Shown: positions 1 through 12,809 of the stretch, piece after piece
Layout of the letters: each line of letters starts with the position of its first letter
How positions within the stretch are numbered: position 1 is the stretch's first letter
Assembly: GCA_965153355.1 (NCBI GenBank)
Contig: OZ231126.1
Location: forward strand, 33,232,001-33,296,000
Direction: 5' to 3'
From: Flaccisagitta enflata
Lineage: Eukaryota > Chaetognatha > Sagittoidea > Aphragmophora
Length of the DNA stretch: 64,000 nt
Program-made: the position numbers and the translations under genes
The notes under the pieces: generated by a model
Told to the model about the DNA's origin: nothing
What the model saw: the letters and a program-made list of their open reading frames with translations, nothing else
Database searches by the model: none

Positions 1-394
1 AAATCATCATTTTAGACACATCAACTAAAAGTCAAATTTTTCAACAGTAAATAACAACTGGTCATCATAAAATCTTTAGTTCTTCTTTAGGGATTGCAAT
101 TAAACAAAAATAACCTACAGTTGGGTAGGCTTAATGATTTTTTTATGTTTTTTTTTATTGTGGTTTTGAGTGTGACATTTGTGTGACATAAAAAAAAGGG
201 TGATTTTGGCCTAATTTCTGCTACATAGCCTATCAAAATTTAATATATGAAGGATATTAGCTAGGTACTGAATCCCAGGTAATGTGTTACAACAGCTTCT
301 ATCATTAAGAAAAAGGATTAGCACATTAAAAATGATTGTTTTGCCTGTTACATTATGAATTTCAGCTGGGCCGGTTTATTGTGGAAATGACCTT
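1..394 (-). mobile_element. Foldback/TIR element, copy 1, cut by window start
   Basis: In reverse complement this stretch matches 56544-57500 over most of its length, including the pieces around TTGCAATCCCTAAAGAAG and GATAGGCTATGTAGCA. Its outer end near 394 carries the terminal repeat GGTCATTTCCACAATAAAC. The other end lies beyond the window. It lacks the hairpin element that interrupts the second copy, so it serves as the empty site for that insertion. No coding potential is visible. The assignment as a non-autonomous DNA element is inferred from the terminal repeats of the complete copy. Confidence 0.7.
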
Positions 395-919
395 AAGTTA
401 TTTGATACCTATGAGCACATTAAAGAACTATGAATTTTCTTTAAATTGGGGCCAAGAACAAATTTCTTACTCAATTCATTCAATTTCTACGTTACAATGA
501 AAATAACCCATGAAAATCAGGTAGTATTGAATTTCCAAATTCTTGACCACCTGTCTTCATTCTTGTGCCATTTCTAAACAGATAGAGGTAGGACAACCAG
601 CAAGGTCTCATTTGAAAGATCTTTCACAGAGCTTCAAAATGGTCATAGATTTTGCTGTATTTTCCCCATCTCTTCAATGTTGAACACTACCAAACAAGTA
701 GTTTGCTTTTTTTTTGTTATGGTTATCCTGATTAAAGATGCAGGCTAGATATGGTCGTTTTCTTCAAACTTGCATGGTGGGCAAATTCAAAAGCGAAGGT
801 ACAAAAAATTGGTGACCTAAAAAAACTGCACTTCAAGATCTATTCAGATCTTTTTTCAGAATTGGATTAGCTTCTCTAGGAGAAAAGCTATGTCGATTCC
901 TAATCGGTCAAAAGAAAGC

Positions 920-1092
920 GTACACCCTGTACTTTAGCATGAATACATGGAAATGTGTTTCCATAGCAACCAACACCCATGGGCAATAAAGTATCCTTTT
1001 ATTAGTCTATATTCTGAATATAAATCTCTTCAGTATGTTTGTCTTCCTGTAATAAATTCCCCCGTATTTCCAAGTTTAGACGACATCTACTG
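920..1092 (+). mobile_element. Solo arm of foldback family FB-A
   Basis: Matches the right arm of the FB-A elements at 53430-54640 and 59726-60264: the ATGGAAATGTGTTTCCAT motif, the AATAAAGTATCC piece and the terminal GACGACATCTACTG followed by TA. The left arm is absent. It keeps GAATATAGACTAA in reverse complement, which is the uninterrupted target of the MITE at 53513-53924. Confidence 0.75.
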
Positions 1093-1117
1093 TAGCGTAT
1101 TTTGGATTCCTGATATA

Positions 1118-1256
1118 ATTTCCTTTCATTTGATAGGTCGCACTGTATATTTTTATCTGGAAATTATCTTATTATTTTTTAAATGGTAGCTGAAAAAATT
1201 TTTTTGTTTTTTTTTATAAAAATATACAATGTGATCTATCAAATGAAAGGAATTTA
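1118..1256. repeat. Short hairpin repeat
   Basis: CCTTTCATTTGATAG and the adjacent TATATTTTTAT are repeated in inverted orientation at 1210-1256 around an A/T-rich loop. It could be a small MITE or the arms of a decayed one. No second copy was noticed in the window. Confidence 0.5.
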
Positions 1257-1659
1257 CATCAAGGATTCAAATATGCTATCAAAATTTTTTTTTCTACTTG
1301 CCCAGTAAATTCTGTATGCAAAATAGGATTTAAAATTGTTAAGCTTGCAATTTTTTTCAAAAAGTGCCAGATGAAATATTTTGAAATGATTGAATCTTGA
1401 TTCCTGCATGTTAGGACTGTACCGAACTAAAGAAAAACTTGCAGTTATCCAAGAAACGTCCTGGCGGTTCTCAAGATCCATAGTGCCCCCCCGCCCCAAG
1501 AAAATAACATTCTCAAAAGACGCACAATTTTTGGATGGTTTGCGGTACCCGATGCCCCTAAGCTAATGTATTATCTCGGAAATAGAAATGTTTCCACCTG
1601 AATATTAGGTTTGATATTGGAAGAAATAAAGCTACGATACTTAAATTGGTCTCATTTTA

Positions 1660-2184
1660 CAGTCAGTGGACAAAACAAAATAGGTAGAGAGCTCACTCTG
1701 TCGGCTTTGAGTTAACCTACTGTTATTAAACAGAATGCTGTAAACAACAACTGGTTGAAAAATTCACAGCCGGCTGTTATGCTACAAAGTCGGCAAAAAT
1801 TCAACCTAAATAAGATAAAATGTGACTAGCATATTGATAATCCAGATGCAATTCTGAGAAATTTGACATGTCACCTTTAGCACTTTTTGTAAGATACATT
1901 TTTTTAACATTGCATTATAATTAAATTAAACATTGATAAGGATTTCTATTTTCAAATGAAAATATATGTTGTGACATATCAAACTTCTCAGAATTTCAAC
2001 AGGATTATGAATCTGCTGGTCTCATTCTATTTAGTGAAAGTTGAATTTTTGCCAACTTTGTAACTTAACAGCCAGCTGTAATTTCAACAACCAGATATTG
2101 TTTACGGCATTCTGTTCACATCAGCGGGTTAGATCAAAGCCAACAGAGTGATTTCTCTACCTATTGTGTTTTGTCCACTGACTG
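1660..2184. mobile_element. 525-bp near-palindromic foldback MITE
   Basis: The outer termini CAGTCAGTGGACAAAACA and TGTTTTGTCCACTGACTG are inverted, and the similarity continues through both arms almost to the centre near 1920 (for example ACAGAATGCTGTAAAC against GTTTACGGCATTCTGT). The left side is preceded by TA; the right flank is TTTA, so the target duplication is not clean. CAGT termini resemble Tc1/mariner-type ends, but no transposase is present. A transcript would fold into one long hairpin. Confidence 0.8.
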
Positions 2185-2462
2185 TTTAAAGAGTCGTTTC
2201 GTTTTAACTCTTTCAAACACGACCAATCTGTGGTCTGTAAATTAATACAAGAGCAATACTCCAAAGATGATGGAAGATATCGCCGCCTATGAATCGTCAT
2301 TTTCTATGTTTTCCGGGGCAAACATTAAAGAATTACTCAACAGAAACTGTTGATCTCTTAAAAAAATTATAGAATACTATTTGACACAGGGTCGCCAATT
2401 ATAGGGTAATAAGACAAAGTTGATCAAAAATGTCAAGAAGCGCTCTGGGCCAAAAGTAACTA

Positions 2463-3225
2463 CCCTGCTTTCAATATCGAGTGTTACCAGCTAAACCTTT
2501 ATTGCGTCTAAAGTATATATTTTTGGAAATTCAGGTAGGATTTGCCAAAAAGCATATAACCTACCATTTGTTCATGCAAAATTTCAAAGGACTGGCTCAA
2601 GCCGTTTGGCTTCCACATGATTTTAAATGAAAATGAGATAAACCCCATTAGAGGATTTTTTAAAATATTGATTAACTGACACTGTGACATTGAATTATTG
2701 TCATTTCTAAACGAATCAAGCAAAAAAGGCCAGATTTGTCTTGAAAGAAGGATATTAGTCTCAGTTTATGTATCTCTGTAGAAAAAGACCAAATCTTTGA
2801 AATCTACGTGGAAAATCTGGGTTTTCCTTTGAATTTTTGAAGTTTGAGCAGGTTTCAAATAACAACAACTGTATTTCAGCGCCAAAATTCTTAAAGAATG
2901 GTGAAAAGCTAAAATGATACAAATTAAGTGTCAATTATTGACTATTCATGACTTATTTGGTCATTCCAGCTCATGATGCACAAAGTTTATAAGGGTTCAT
3001 ACATATAAAATCGCTCAAAAATGTGTTTTTTTGGCAAATTTTGCTCAAATTTTAACAAATTTCAAAAACATGTGGACGATAAACCGCTAGACCCAGCATG
3101 ACGAAATTTTGTATGAAATAATGGTAAGTTATGTGCTTTCAGACAAAACCAACCGGATTTTTAAAAAATAAATACTTTAGGCGCAATAAAGCTTTTGCTG
3201 GTAACACTCGATATTGAAAGCAGGG
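2463..3225. mobile_element. 763-bp TIR element with TA target duplication
   Basis: The ends are inverted repeats starting CCCTGCTTTCAATATCGAG and extending about 65 bp with mismatches. TA lies directly outside both ends (2461-2462 and 3226-3227). The interior is A/T rich and holds only frames below 75 codons, so the element is non-autonomous. The TA duplication fits Tc1/mariner-type mobilisation (inference). Confidence 0.85.
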
Positions 3226-3231
3226 TAACTA

Positions 3232-3736
3232 GCATAAAATCATCTGTCTGCATGGCAGAATCTTTCCAGTGGAAGGCTGGATGGCGCAGTTCATATTGAA
3301 ACCGATGACTCTAACCTAATTTGCATATTGCCGTCAGAAAAGAAATTGTCCTAAATTGAACATAAGAAAAAATGAGCGAGAACGAAATGGCTAATGAGAA
3401 AAGGTCCTTTCTTTTACAACAAGTCGTTAAAAATTTCATCAATAAAGATCTATTAGAAATGCCGCTAACAATTTATTCATCGGTACATTCACCCGTGGAA
3501 ATATTCAAATAGGCTTTTGAATAAAAAAACACGCCCAGATCGTTGCGTTTTAATACCTACTTCTTACTTAGAAGATAAATTTTGCGCGCCGGCTGGGCTA
3601 ACTGCCTCTGACCGGCAGAGTAACTTACGCAGAAGTACCAACGAAGTGTATACCTGACGGGCATTCCCTCAAATTTGTATTGCCCGGAAGGTATGGAGGG
3701 AAAGACTAAGCGAGATGGGTGAGAGAGGCAGCGGCT
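3232..3736. other. No recognised feature
   Basis: Mixed-composition sequence with no convincing coding frame, inverted repeat or tandem repeat. A 66-codon minus-strand frame at 3557-3757 has no recognisable motif. Confidence 0.4.
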
Positions 3737-4195
3737 CTGAAGGGACCGATGACCCATGCTTGGGCTGATGGGGAATCGTGAGATATCTTTTGGCTTAAGA
3801 CTATAATTTGGGCCACAAGGCTAAATTTGGGGCATTAAACTGTAATCCGGGCTCTGAGGCTGTGATTTGGATCATCAGGGTAGGATTCTGGTCAAGATTT
3901 GGGCCTGAATGCCGAAATTTGGGTTTTGGGGCTGTAATTGGAAGATTTTAGCTAAATATGGGCCTCCTTAATCAGAAGTCCTGATCAGGATTTTGGCTTC
4001 AAGGTTATTGATTTAACTATGCCTCATGATTGGGATTTGGGCCTTTAGGCTGGGATTAGGGCCTCAAGGCTGATGTTCGGGCCCAGGGCAGGAATTTGGG
4101 CGTAATTTTAGCCTCAAGGCAGGGTTTTGGACCTAAGGTTCGGATTTGAGCCTCTAGGCTGGGATTTGAGCCTCGAGGCAAGGGGGGGGGACGGA
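3737..4195. repeat. Degenerate ~20-bp minisatellite (GGGATTTGGGCCTCAAGGCT type)
   Basis: Successive irregular units built on 'tttgggcctcaaggctgggat' words. Preceded by a decayed copy of the GGTCGATGACCTATGCTT motif that also starts the repeats at 46946 and 7070, so it belongs to the same composite family. A C-run and A-run junction follows at about 4240. Confidence 0.7.
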
Positions 4196-4796
4196 CGAAC
4201 GCAGGAGGATGAAATATCTCATCCGTGAAAGCCGCTGCCACCCCCCCCCCAAAAAAAAGGGAAAAAAATCGAGACGTTGTTGGAAATGTCTGGGAAAGAA
4301 GAACGACGGCGTAGGGAAGTTGGGAATAAAGCACTTGTCTAAGACGTCATAACGGAAGACGCGAGGAAAAAAAAATGCCACGGAGGATAAAAAAAGATGG
4401 TGGCCGAATGCGAGAGGAAAAAAAACGATAGCGCGAGACATAAAAGAAATAAAAAGACAGCAGCAACAACATGGAATACGTCAGAACAAAAGATCAACAA
4501 TTTAGGACGTATCTTAAACTGGATGCTTGCAAGAGTGTACGAATTAGTGAACGATCAAATGAATTCTTTTTTTGCGATGCTTTTAGAAATAATCATGCTA
4601 GCTGTACAACATTGCCAGATGAAAAAAAAAAAGAAAAAAAATTTAAGGGATATAGAGATAATTTGGTCATCAGACGGGTGCAGTGATGCAAACATTATCA
4701 TCGCAGGCGGGTGAGCAGTGGCGTTAAACCCCCCCCCCCCCACACACACACACATAAGTGACAGGATAAAAGGCTTTTTTCCCTTTAGCAGTTTTT

Positions 4797-4957
4797 AGTC
4801 GACTCTATAAGCCACTTATCGGTTCGTCAGTCCGTCCGTCCGTCCATCCGTCCACCCGTCGTTGCGTCACAAAACTGTTTTTCAAGGTTTTCTGCTCCTG
4901 GCCACCCGTCCGCGACTAATGCTGACGGCCTTGTGTACGGTCTTGTGTACGGCCTTG
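4797..4957 (-). mobile_element. HINE-like hairpin element (damaged hairpin)
   Basis: Plus-strand order is TTTTT-AGTCGACTCTATAAGCC, a CCGT array, CTGCTCCTGGCCACCCGTCCGCGACT, then CGGCCTTG-TTT: the layout of the other family members on the reverse strand. The terminal palindrome has lost its centre, leaving AGTCGACT. Near the other end a GTACGGCCTTGT word is repeated three times. Confidence 0.75.
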
Positions 4958-5066
4958 TTTCAAATTTGAATCATCTCTTCTTTCTCTTTTCTCTGCTTCG
5001 CAGTTTCAGTTGAGGCCACTGACTTGTAGGGAAGACATGCGGTATGAAAATCATTATTACATGTCC

Positions 5067-5580
<514 letters not shown>

Positions 5581-5639
5581 AAGACCGATAAATAGACCGA
5601 GGGATACATGGACACTAATACAGACAAACATGGGAAATC

Positions 5640-6142
5640 AGTAAAAAGAAGACGAGGGGGAATTTCCCTTATGATTTATGCAGATCTACAGCAATAAGTC
5701 AAACCGATGCTGCTAATTTTAACGGACACCAGCCAGCCGAGATTTTAACGGGTAACAGACCGATATCATTATTATTTGAATTGATATCATTCTGGGTTCC
5801 AGACGATGAAATCGTCGCTCGTCGTCAACATCGACCCAGTTACGGACATAAAAATGGTGAGACTACTAAGCGGATAAAAAAAAATAATAATAAAAAAATC
5901 AACAAAATAAAATGCTTATAATGCTTCTCTTTATAGGGCTTTAGCTTAATAAAAACAGTTCATATTGGTTTTTTCATACATATTTCAACCATTTATGAAT
6001 ACTATCTATTCATTAAATAAGTTCGTTTTTTCCTCCATTCGCGTAGTTGAGAGGGAATGACCGGTATGGAACTTTTCTCTTGGATTAGCAATCGTCGATG
6101 CCACTGCACAGCCGTCGCTCCAACGTGGTTACTTATACATAA
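5640..6142. other. No recognised feature
   Basis: A/T-rich sequence without supported genes or clear repeats. Confidence 0.4.
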
Positions 6143-6416
6143 CAAGCCCGATCAGGCAACGATGCGTCCTGACTGTATCTCGGTGCGTAGTGACTTGGGC
6201 ACTAGATTTGGTTTGACTGACAGATGAAAAGACTTATTATCAGATCAAAAGAGGCTCTCAGAACATGTTTGACTTGATCCTTGACATCCTCGCGGCTGAA
6301 AAGGGCCGAAAACTGCGATTTTCAAGGAGGCGTAACGGACCGACGGACGGACGGACGGACGGACGGACGGAAAGACGGACGGACAGACCCTCTTATAGAG
6401 ATGCGAGGACGCATCT
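6143..6416 (+). mobile_element. HINE-like hairpin element, divergent subfamily
   Basis: Starts CAAGCCCGATCAGGC, where family 1 has CAAGGCCGGATACACGGC; the start itself can pair (GCCCGATCAGGC). An internal GACGGACGG array lies at about 6336-6388, followed by CTCTTATAG and the terminal hairpin AGATGCG-AGGA-CGCATCT, then AAAAA. The hairpin sequence differs from AGTCGCG...CGCGACT of family 1 but keeps pairing. A related start is seen at 63565. Confidence 0.75.
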
Positions 6417-6652
6417 AAAAAGGGTCACCACTCAGGAGACCAACTCAGTTGTGTTTGCTCTCGGGAACAATGATTGCAATCATCAGTTATTTTGGTGAAG
6501 GAACTCCTTTTGAACAGTTTCATTAGTACACAGAGATCACACGGCGAAAAAAAGTATCGGAACGTCTTTATCCGTCATATATTCACAACATTGGCATTTA
6601 CCTTGCGACGTTGAGAGTACTTACTGATATTCAAGTTTCTGTTTTAGTTTTT

Positions 6653-6760
6653 AGGTGCGACAAAGCACCTCTATAACTGGCTGTGTCCGTCTGTTGGTCG
6701 GTCTGTAACGCATTCGTTCGACGATCCACACGTCGCACCTTATTGGCCTACTTGGCCTTG
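6653..6760 (-). mobile_element. Short HINE-like element, third hairpin variant
   Basis: TTTTT precedes AGGTGC-GACAAA-GCACCT, then CTATAACTGGCTGTGTCCGTC, a few GGTC-type units, CACACGTCGCACCT and TTGGCCTTG. The internal array is minimal and the length is about 108 bp. Stem sequence differs from the other variants. Confidence 0.65.
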
Positions 6761-7067
6761 TTCTCGAAAAATGATTATAGATTACTTGATTCAGATCTAT
6801 TCGTGATGGAACAGTGAATGAAAGATCAGGCCCAATTTAGTGGCTTACTGGCTCAAAGAACAGAGAAGTTTCCGAAAAGAACTTTCAATGACGCGTTTTT
6901 GATTGACTTGTGCTCGCCCCAAGCCCAATCATTGTAATTCTAATTGATCTCTACACCATTTTCTATTTGATTTTTTTTGTTCTGCTACATTTCTGTGTGA
7001 AAAAAAAAACGATCATAAATCCATTGGGACCTATCATAACGCAAGATAGCAAACGCTGAAACGGTCT

Positions 7068-7180
7068 TTTTGGGCAGCGGTCCCAAAGAGGTCGATGACC
7101 TATGCTTCCACACTTATCGGGAATTAACTCCTTGTCCTCCTTCTCCATCCCTCCCTCTCTGGCTTCAGCGAGAAGATGGA
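7068..7180 (+). repeat. Fragment of the GGGCAGCGGCCCCAAAGG repeat family
   Basis: TTTTTGGGCAGCGGTCCC, the AGGTCGATGACCTATGCTTCC word and the following pyrimidine-rich stretch match the start of the element at 46946-47445. The rest of that element is missing. Confidence 0.6.
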
Positions 7181-7432
7181 GGAGCAAATTCCTCATATGA
7201 CGCAGTGTACGGGAAGAAGAAATTTCATGCGTCATTACAATTTTTCAAATATTTTTTATATTATTTTTTTCAATTTCTTTTATTAGAAAAACATTTTTTA
7301 AATGTTGAACAATACATTTTTGCATAGATAATCTCTGATATACAGATTTATTGTACATAAAGAATTGAAAAAAGGTGGAAAAAAGAAGATTTTTTACAGA
7401 AAATTATACTTTATTATCTCACTTCAATTAGG

Positions 7433-8323
7433 TGAAATTATATCATTGCATAGAAATAAAGAAATTTGCATTTCTAAGCACATGGCCTTTTTCTTAAACA
7501 TATAAGAACATATAAGAAAAGGGCCACGCTCACCACATATTTAAATATTTGTTTACTGGAATCGAATCCACGGTTTTTGGACTGAAGTCAATTTAGTTGG
7601 TGATTTTTCGCTCAATTTGTAGTAAGGGCATTCTCCTAAGGATAAAACATTTCCCTAATAGTTAAGTGTAGAGTGATAGTGCTTAGGAGTCATATTGAGT
7701 CGATGTGCATTTGAGCAGGAATGAGATTGAGGCAAGACTGTGGTGAGAAGGTAAAAAAGTACAAAATTCTTTTCATGTGCACCTTCCCACATCTATAAGA
7801 GTTCATGTCTGTCCATTGGTCCATTGGTTGGTTGGTCTATCAGGTTGTTGGTCTATCACATGTTAAAATCACATATGCCGATTACGGCTTCTTTTATTCT
7901 GTCACCTCTCTTGCCTCCCCACATTCACTTTCACTCTGTCGTTCATTCATTCATTCATTCATTCATTCATTCATTCATTCATTCATTCATTCATTCATTC
8001 GTTCATTCATTCATTCACTTGTTGTTATTCAACGAGGCACGCATATTGGCCATAACCTGATCTCTATTTTAATTGCGCCAGTGTCAAAGTGTTTTAGATT
8101 CTGTCAGTTTGAACGGAAAACACAAAAAAAAGAAAGAAAAAATCTGACCACGAATATTATCTTCTATTCAATATCTGCGGTATGCGACATTCACAGACTT
8201 CAGTTTAAACAATGTGGACCGACTAAGATTCATTCTAATACGTCATATGGTGAGCGTGGGGCCATGTTCTTAGAAATGCAAAATTTTTCTTTTCTGAGAT
8301 CATGATATAATTTCACCCAACAA
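7433..8323. mobile_element. Foldback element around a CATT microsatellite
   Basis: The arms at about 7433-7560 and 8235-8323 are inverted copies: GGTGAAATTATATCATTG against its reverse complement, GCATTTCTAAG, GGGCCACGCTCACC. The interior holds a (CATT)n tract at 7942-8018. Exact ends and target duplication are unclear. Frames across the tract (repeated HSFI) are repeat translation. Confidence 0.6.
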
Positions 8324-8539
8324 CATTTTGAAATTTTGTTTACAATTTTTTTAGGAATTCCAACATTGAATTTTTATTTCTGATCGTCATGAAACAATAG
8401 TCAGTATTCTGGGTTTAAAAACATATGTAAAACACTTTATAGATTATATAATAGATATAAAACTGAAATCTTAACGATGTTTTTTTATTATAAATCCATA
8501 TCAAAAGCAAAAAGTAAAATGAAACCAAAATTTCCTGTT

Positions 8540-9050
8540 CCTGTACACCATGACCTATGTATGAAAGTATAGGGCATCAAGTATAGGGCATCAAGTATAG
8601 GGCATCAAGCCATCAACTCCTTTTGGGCCACTGCCCTGCTCCCTCTCTCAACATCTATCCCAATCCAATTACCATATTTCTCCTAATCAGCGCCCTTTCC
8701 CCCTAATTAGCGCCCCATCTGATATGTAAAGAAAAATCTTCCACATACACAAAAATTTCCAAGGTTTTTGCACTTTTATTAGGAAATAGATCATCAAAGC
8801 TCATTAATCAAGGATTAAAATGAGTTTCTTTCTTGACTGTTTATTTTTTCTCTTTCTCTCTCATTTCCTCTTTGATTCTATTGGACCTTAAAAATGATAA
8901 GATCGATAGTAATTGAGAGGGCGCTTATTGGGGAGGTAAAAGAGCAACATCAAATACTGATTTTGTAACCGCCCCGGGGCGCTGATTAGGAGAAATATGG
9001 TAAGCAGGGCGCAGAATACCGCTGACCCTCTAACGCTTTTGTGACCATTT
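8540..9050. repeat. Decayed copy of the 46.9-kb repeat family, interrupted by a MITE
   Basis: On the left, CCTATG...GAAAGTATAGGGCATC is tripled as a 14-bp unit at 8566-8607, followed by CACTGCCCTGCTCCC. On the right come AGCAGGGCGCAGAATACCGC and TGACCCTCTAACGCTTTTG. These match 47340-47445 apart from the 329-bp insertion at 8672-9000. Confidence 0.7.
8672..9000. mobile_element. 329-bp MITE, TA target duplication
   Basis: Terminal inverted repeats begin CCATATTTCTCCTAATCAGC at the left, with their reverse complement at the right end. TA flanks both sides (8670-8671 and 9001-9002). The homologous uninterrupted repeat near 47393 reads CTTAAGCAGGG, which is the expected single-TA empty site. Non-coding. 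Confidence 0.85.
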
Positions 9051-9262
9051 CTAACCATTTCAAGGAATTCAGTAAAGTCTACTTTCTTACTCATTTTATA
9101 AGTCATCAAAATGCATAGAAATAGGCGAATGTGCGTTTGTCGGTGCCGTCGACCGCGTGGAAAGCGCCCCATGTACGTCAACGACTCCCTGGGAAAAGCG
9201 GGCACTCCCCTCTCTAGTGAGCTGAGACTAGACAACATTGATCAAGGCTTTGCAAGGAGGGA

Positions 9263-9402
<140 letters not shown>

Positions 9403-9467
9403 GACACTTGACTTTTAGTCGAACTCAATCTTGAACCATCTCATTTTATCTTGTGGTGCAATTCTAC

Positions 9468-9917
<450 letters not shown>

Positions 9918-10135
9918 CAAACACAGCAAACAAACATTCGGGTTTGCTATGCCTATGAAATAAGACAGCGATACAGACAATCAAAGAAAAAGACAGAGGA
10001 GGCGTCGCCCCATAAAAGTGAGAGCGTCAGACAGACGTCACGTTGGGAAAAAGGCTGGGTTAAGGCAACCCCCGAGACAAAAAAGAGTTCACCGCACTTT
10101 AACAACAATCTTTATGCCTATTTCCTGTCCCACTT

Positions 10136-10480
10136 TTCGGCAGCAACCCCAAAGAAGTGATGACCCTTGCTTTCACACATAGGGGAATTTCCCCTCCTCC
10201 TTGGTGTTTCCAACTCCTTTCAATCTTAAGTCCGGGCCTCGTGGCACAAATCCCATTAAGGCATTATCCCAGTCTCGAGACTCGATTTTCAGCTTTGAGG
10301 CTCAAACACACACCTTGAGGCTGGGGTTTGACCCTTTAGGCCAAAATACCAACCTTAACGCTCACAAGTCAACAACTTTTTCGAGGCTGTTGCCCCTCTA
10401 ACCATCAAATCTTCATAAACACTAGTCTTGGGGCATCGGGTACTGTAGACCATCTGATGCTTTTGCGACTTTTTCTTTTC
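10136..10480 (+). repeat. Decayed copy of the 46.9-kb repeat family
   Basis: Begins CGGCAGCAACCCCAAAGAAG, continues with CTTTCACACATAGGGGAA, then irregular 'cttgaggctggg' units, and ends GGGTACTGTAGACCATCTGAT-GCTTTTGCGACT. Order and words match 46946-47445. Confidence 0.65.
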
Positions 10481-10827
10481 AATTTCCCATGTTTTCATAC
10501 GTGAACTTTACACGCGCTTTCACATTGTAGACGTTAATTGGAATCATTAGATAAATCAGCCTATAAATAAAATCTATTCAAAACACAAATTGAATCGATT
10601 GCAATTTGCAATCAATTTGAAAAGAAGGAAAGAAAAATCGCAGTCTTGTCCGCGGGGGGTTTCAGTATTCGCGTGTGGGGTAGTCTTGCGACTGCCGCCA
10701 AAAGATGTCCGTCTCTCAGCGCCGCTTTTGGACAGAAAAGGCCTTGATTTTGCAGGAAAACTAAAAATATGTATATGGAATATGGAAAAAAAGAGGTTCG
10801 AAAATGAAATGATGCCAGCGCTTCGAG

Positions 10828-11356
10828 GATGTTACAATCGGGTGTGTCAATATGCAAAAGGTTTTTTGATGAGACCATCAACATCAGACAGCATGATATA
10901 TTAAATTCTAAGACCTTCAACGTTTTTCTTTTATCAAATTTCATTCATCTTCCATTTTTTTCAAAACCCCTTTTTATATGGTAATTTGTATATTGCTGCG
11001 TTGATGATTTTCTATCAGTATCATTGTTACTGAACTTAATCAGATTCAACACATGAATATCTTGGCGGTAATTTAAGTTGCAACAAAGTAATGGTTGTTT
11101 ATTTATCACCAAAATTGTATAAAGAGAAAATAACCAGTTTTTTCTGTAGATGTTATGAGTCCCATTTTCACCAAAACTCAATGCAGATGCTGGAAGTCTA
11201 CATATTTTTGACAATTTTTTCTTGCGCTAAAAAAATGTAAGATGATGGATATTTGAAAAAATAAAAAAGTTTTCGAATTCTTTTATTTACACTCTCTGAT
11301 GTCGCTGATCTAATCAAACATACTTTTGCATATTGACACACACGAATGTTACAATT
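10828..11356. mobile_element. Decayed inverted-repeat element
   Basis: The arms at 10828-10895 and 11290-11356 are inverted copies sharing GTGTCAATATGCAAAAG and CATCAGA. The interior is A/T rich with no supported frame. Target duplication is unresolved. Confidence 0.6.
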
Positions 11357-11690
11357 AAATAATGTAAGAACAACATCATGATAAAATAGATGGTTCATTT
11401 AGGAATGGTAATGTCCATGCGCAGAAATGGAAGAAATTATCCAGAATTTTCGTATTCTTATGCGACCGCTGTTTGGACAGTACATCACAAAGTTGAATTC
11501 CAAACCGACTGTCTTCGTTAGAGCTGCATCTTCAAGGTCAACGGGTACTTTTTTTTTACCTGCAACCTGTGATAGGAAGCTCGTGTAAAAACATTGGCAA
11601 CGTGACACGTTCTTCGCCTCTTCAACCTTACTTGACTTGTTTGCTCTTTGCAACGCCGAAGGAAAAGGAAAGAAAAAAAGCAAGATGCTG

Positions 11691-12440
<750 letters not shown>

Positions 12441-12638
12441 AGAAGAAAACAAAAAGGGGGAAAATCATAAAGAAAATGCACCGACTAAGTTTGAGTTCCA
12501 CTGCCGAAACGCCCATTACATGTTAAGAAAAACACACAAAATGGCTCTGCTTTGTGAGAAAAAAAAAATAACAAAGGAAAAGTAATTGGAAAAAAAAATT
12601 GAAGTGAAAGCAAATTTATGAAGTAGGGGGAAACAGAG

Positions 12639-12642
<4 letters not shown>

Positions 12643-12731
<89 letters not shown>
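12643..12731. repeat. (GA)n microsatellite
   Basis: About 88 bp of uninterrupted GA. Confidence 0.97.
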
Positions 12732-12735
<4 letters not shown>

Positions 12736-12809
12736 GAGACAATGAAAGAACGACTGGAAAGGGCAGGAATGAAGACATAAAGACGGGAAAAGTAAAAAGG
12801 AACCACATG

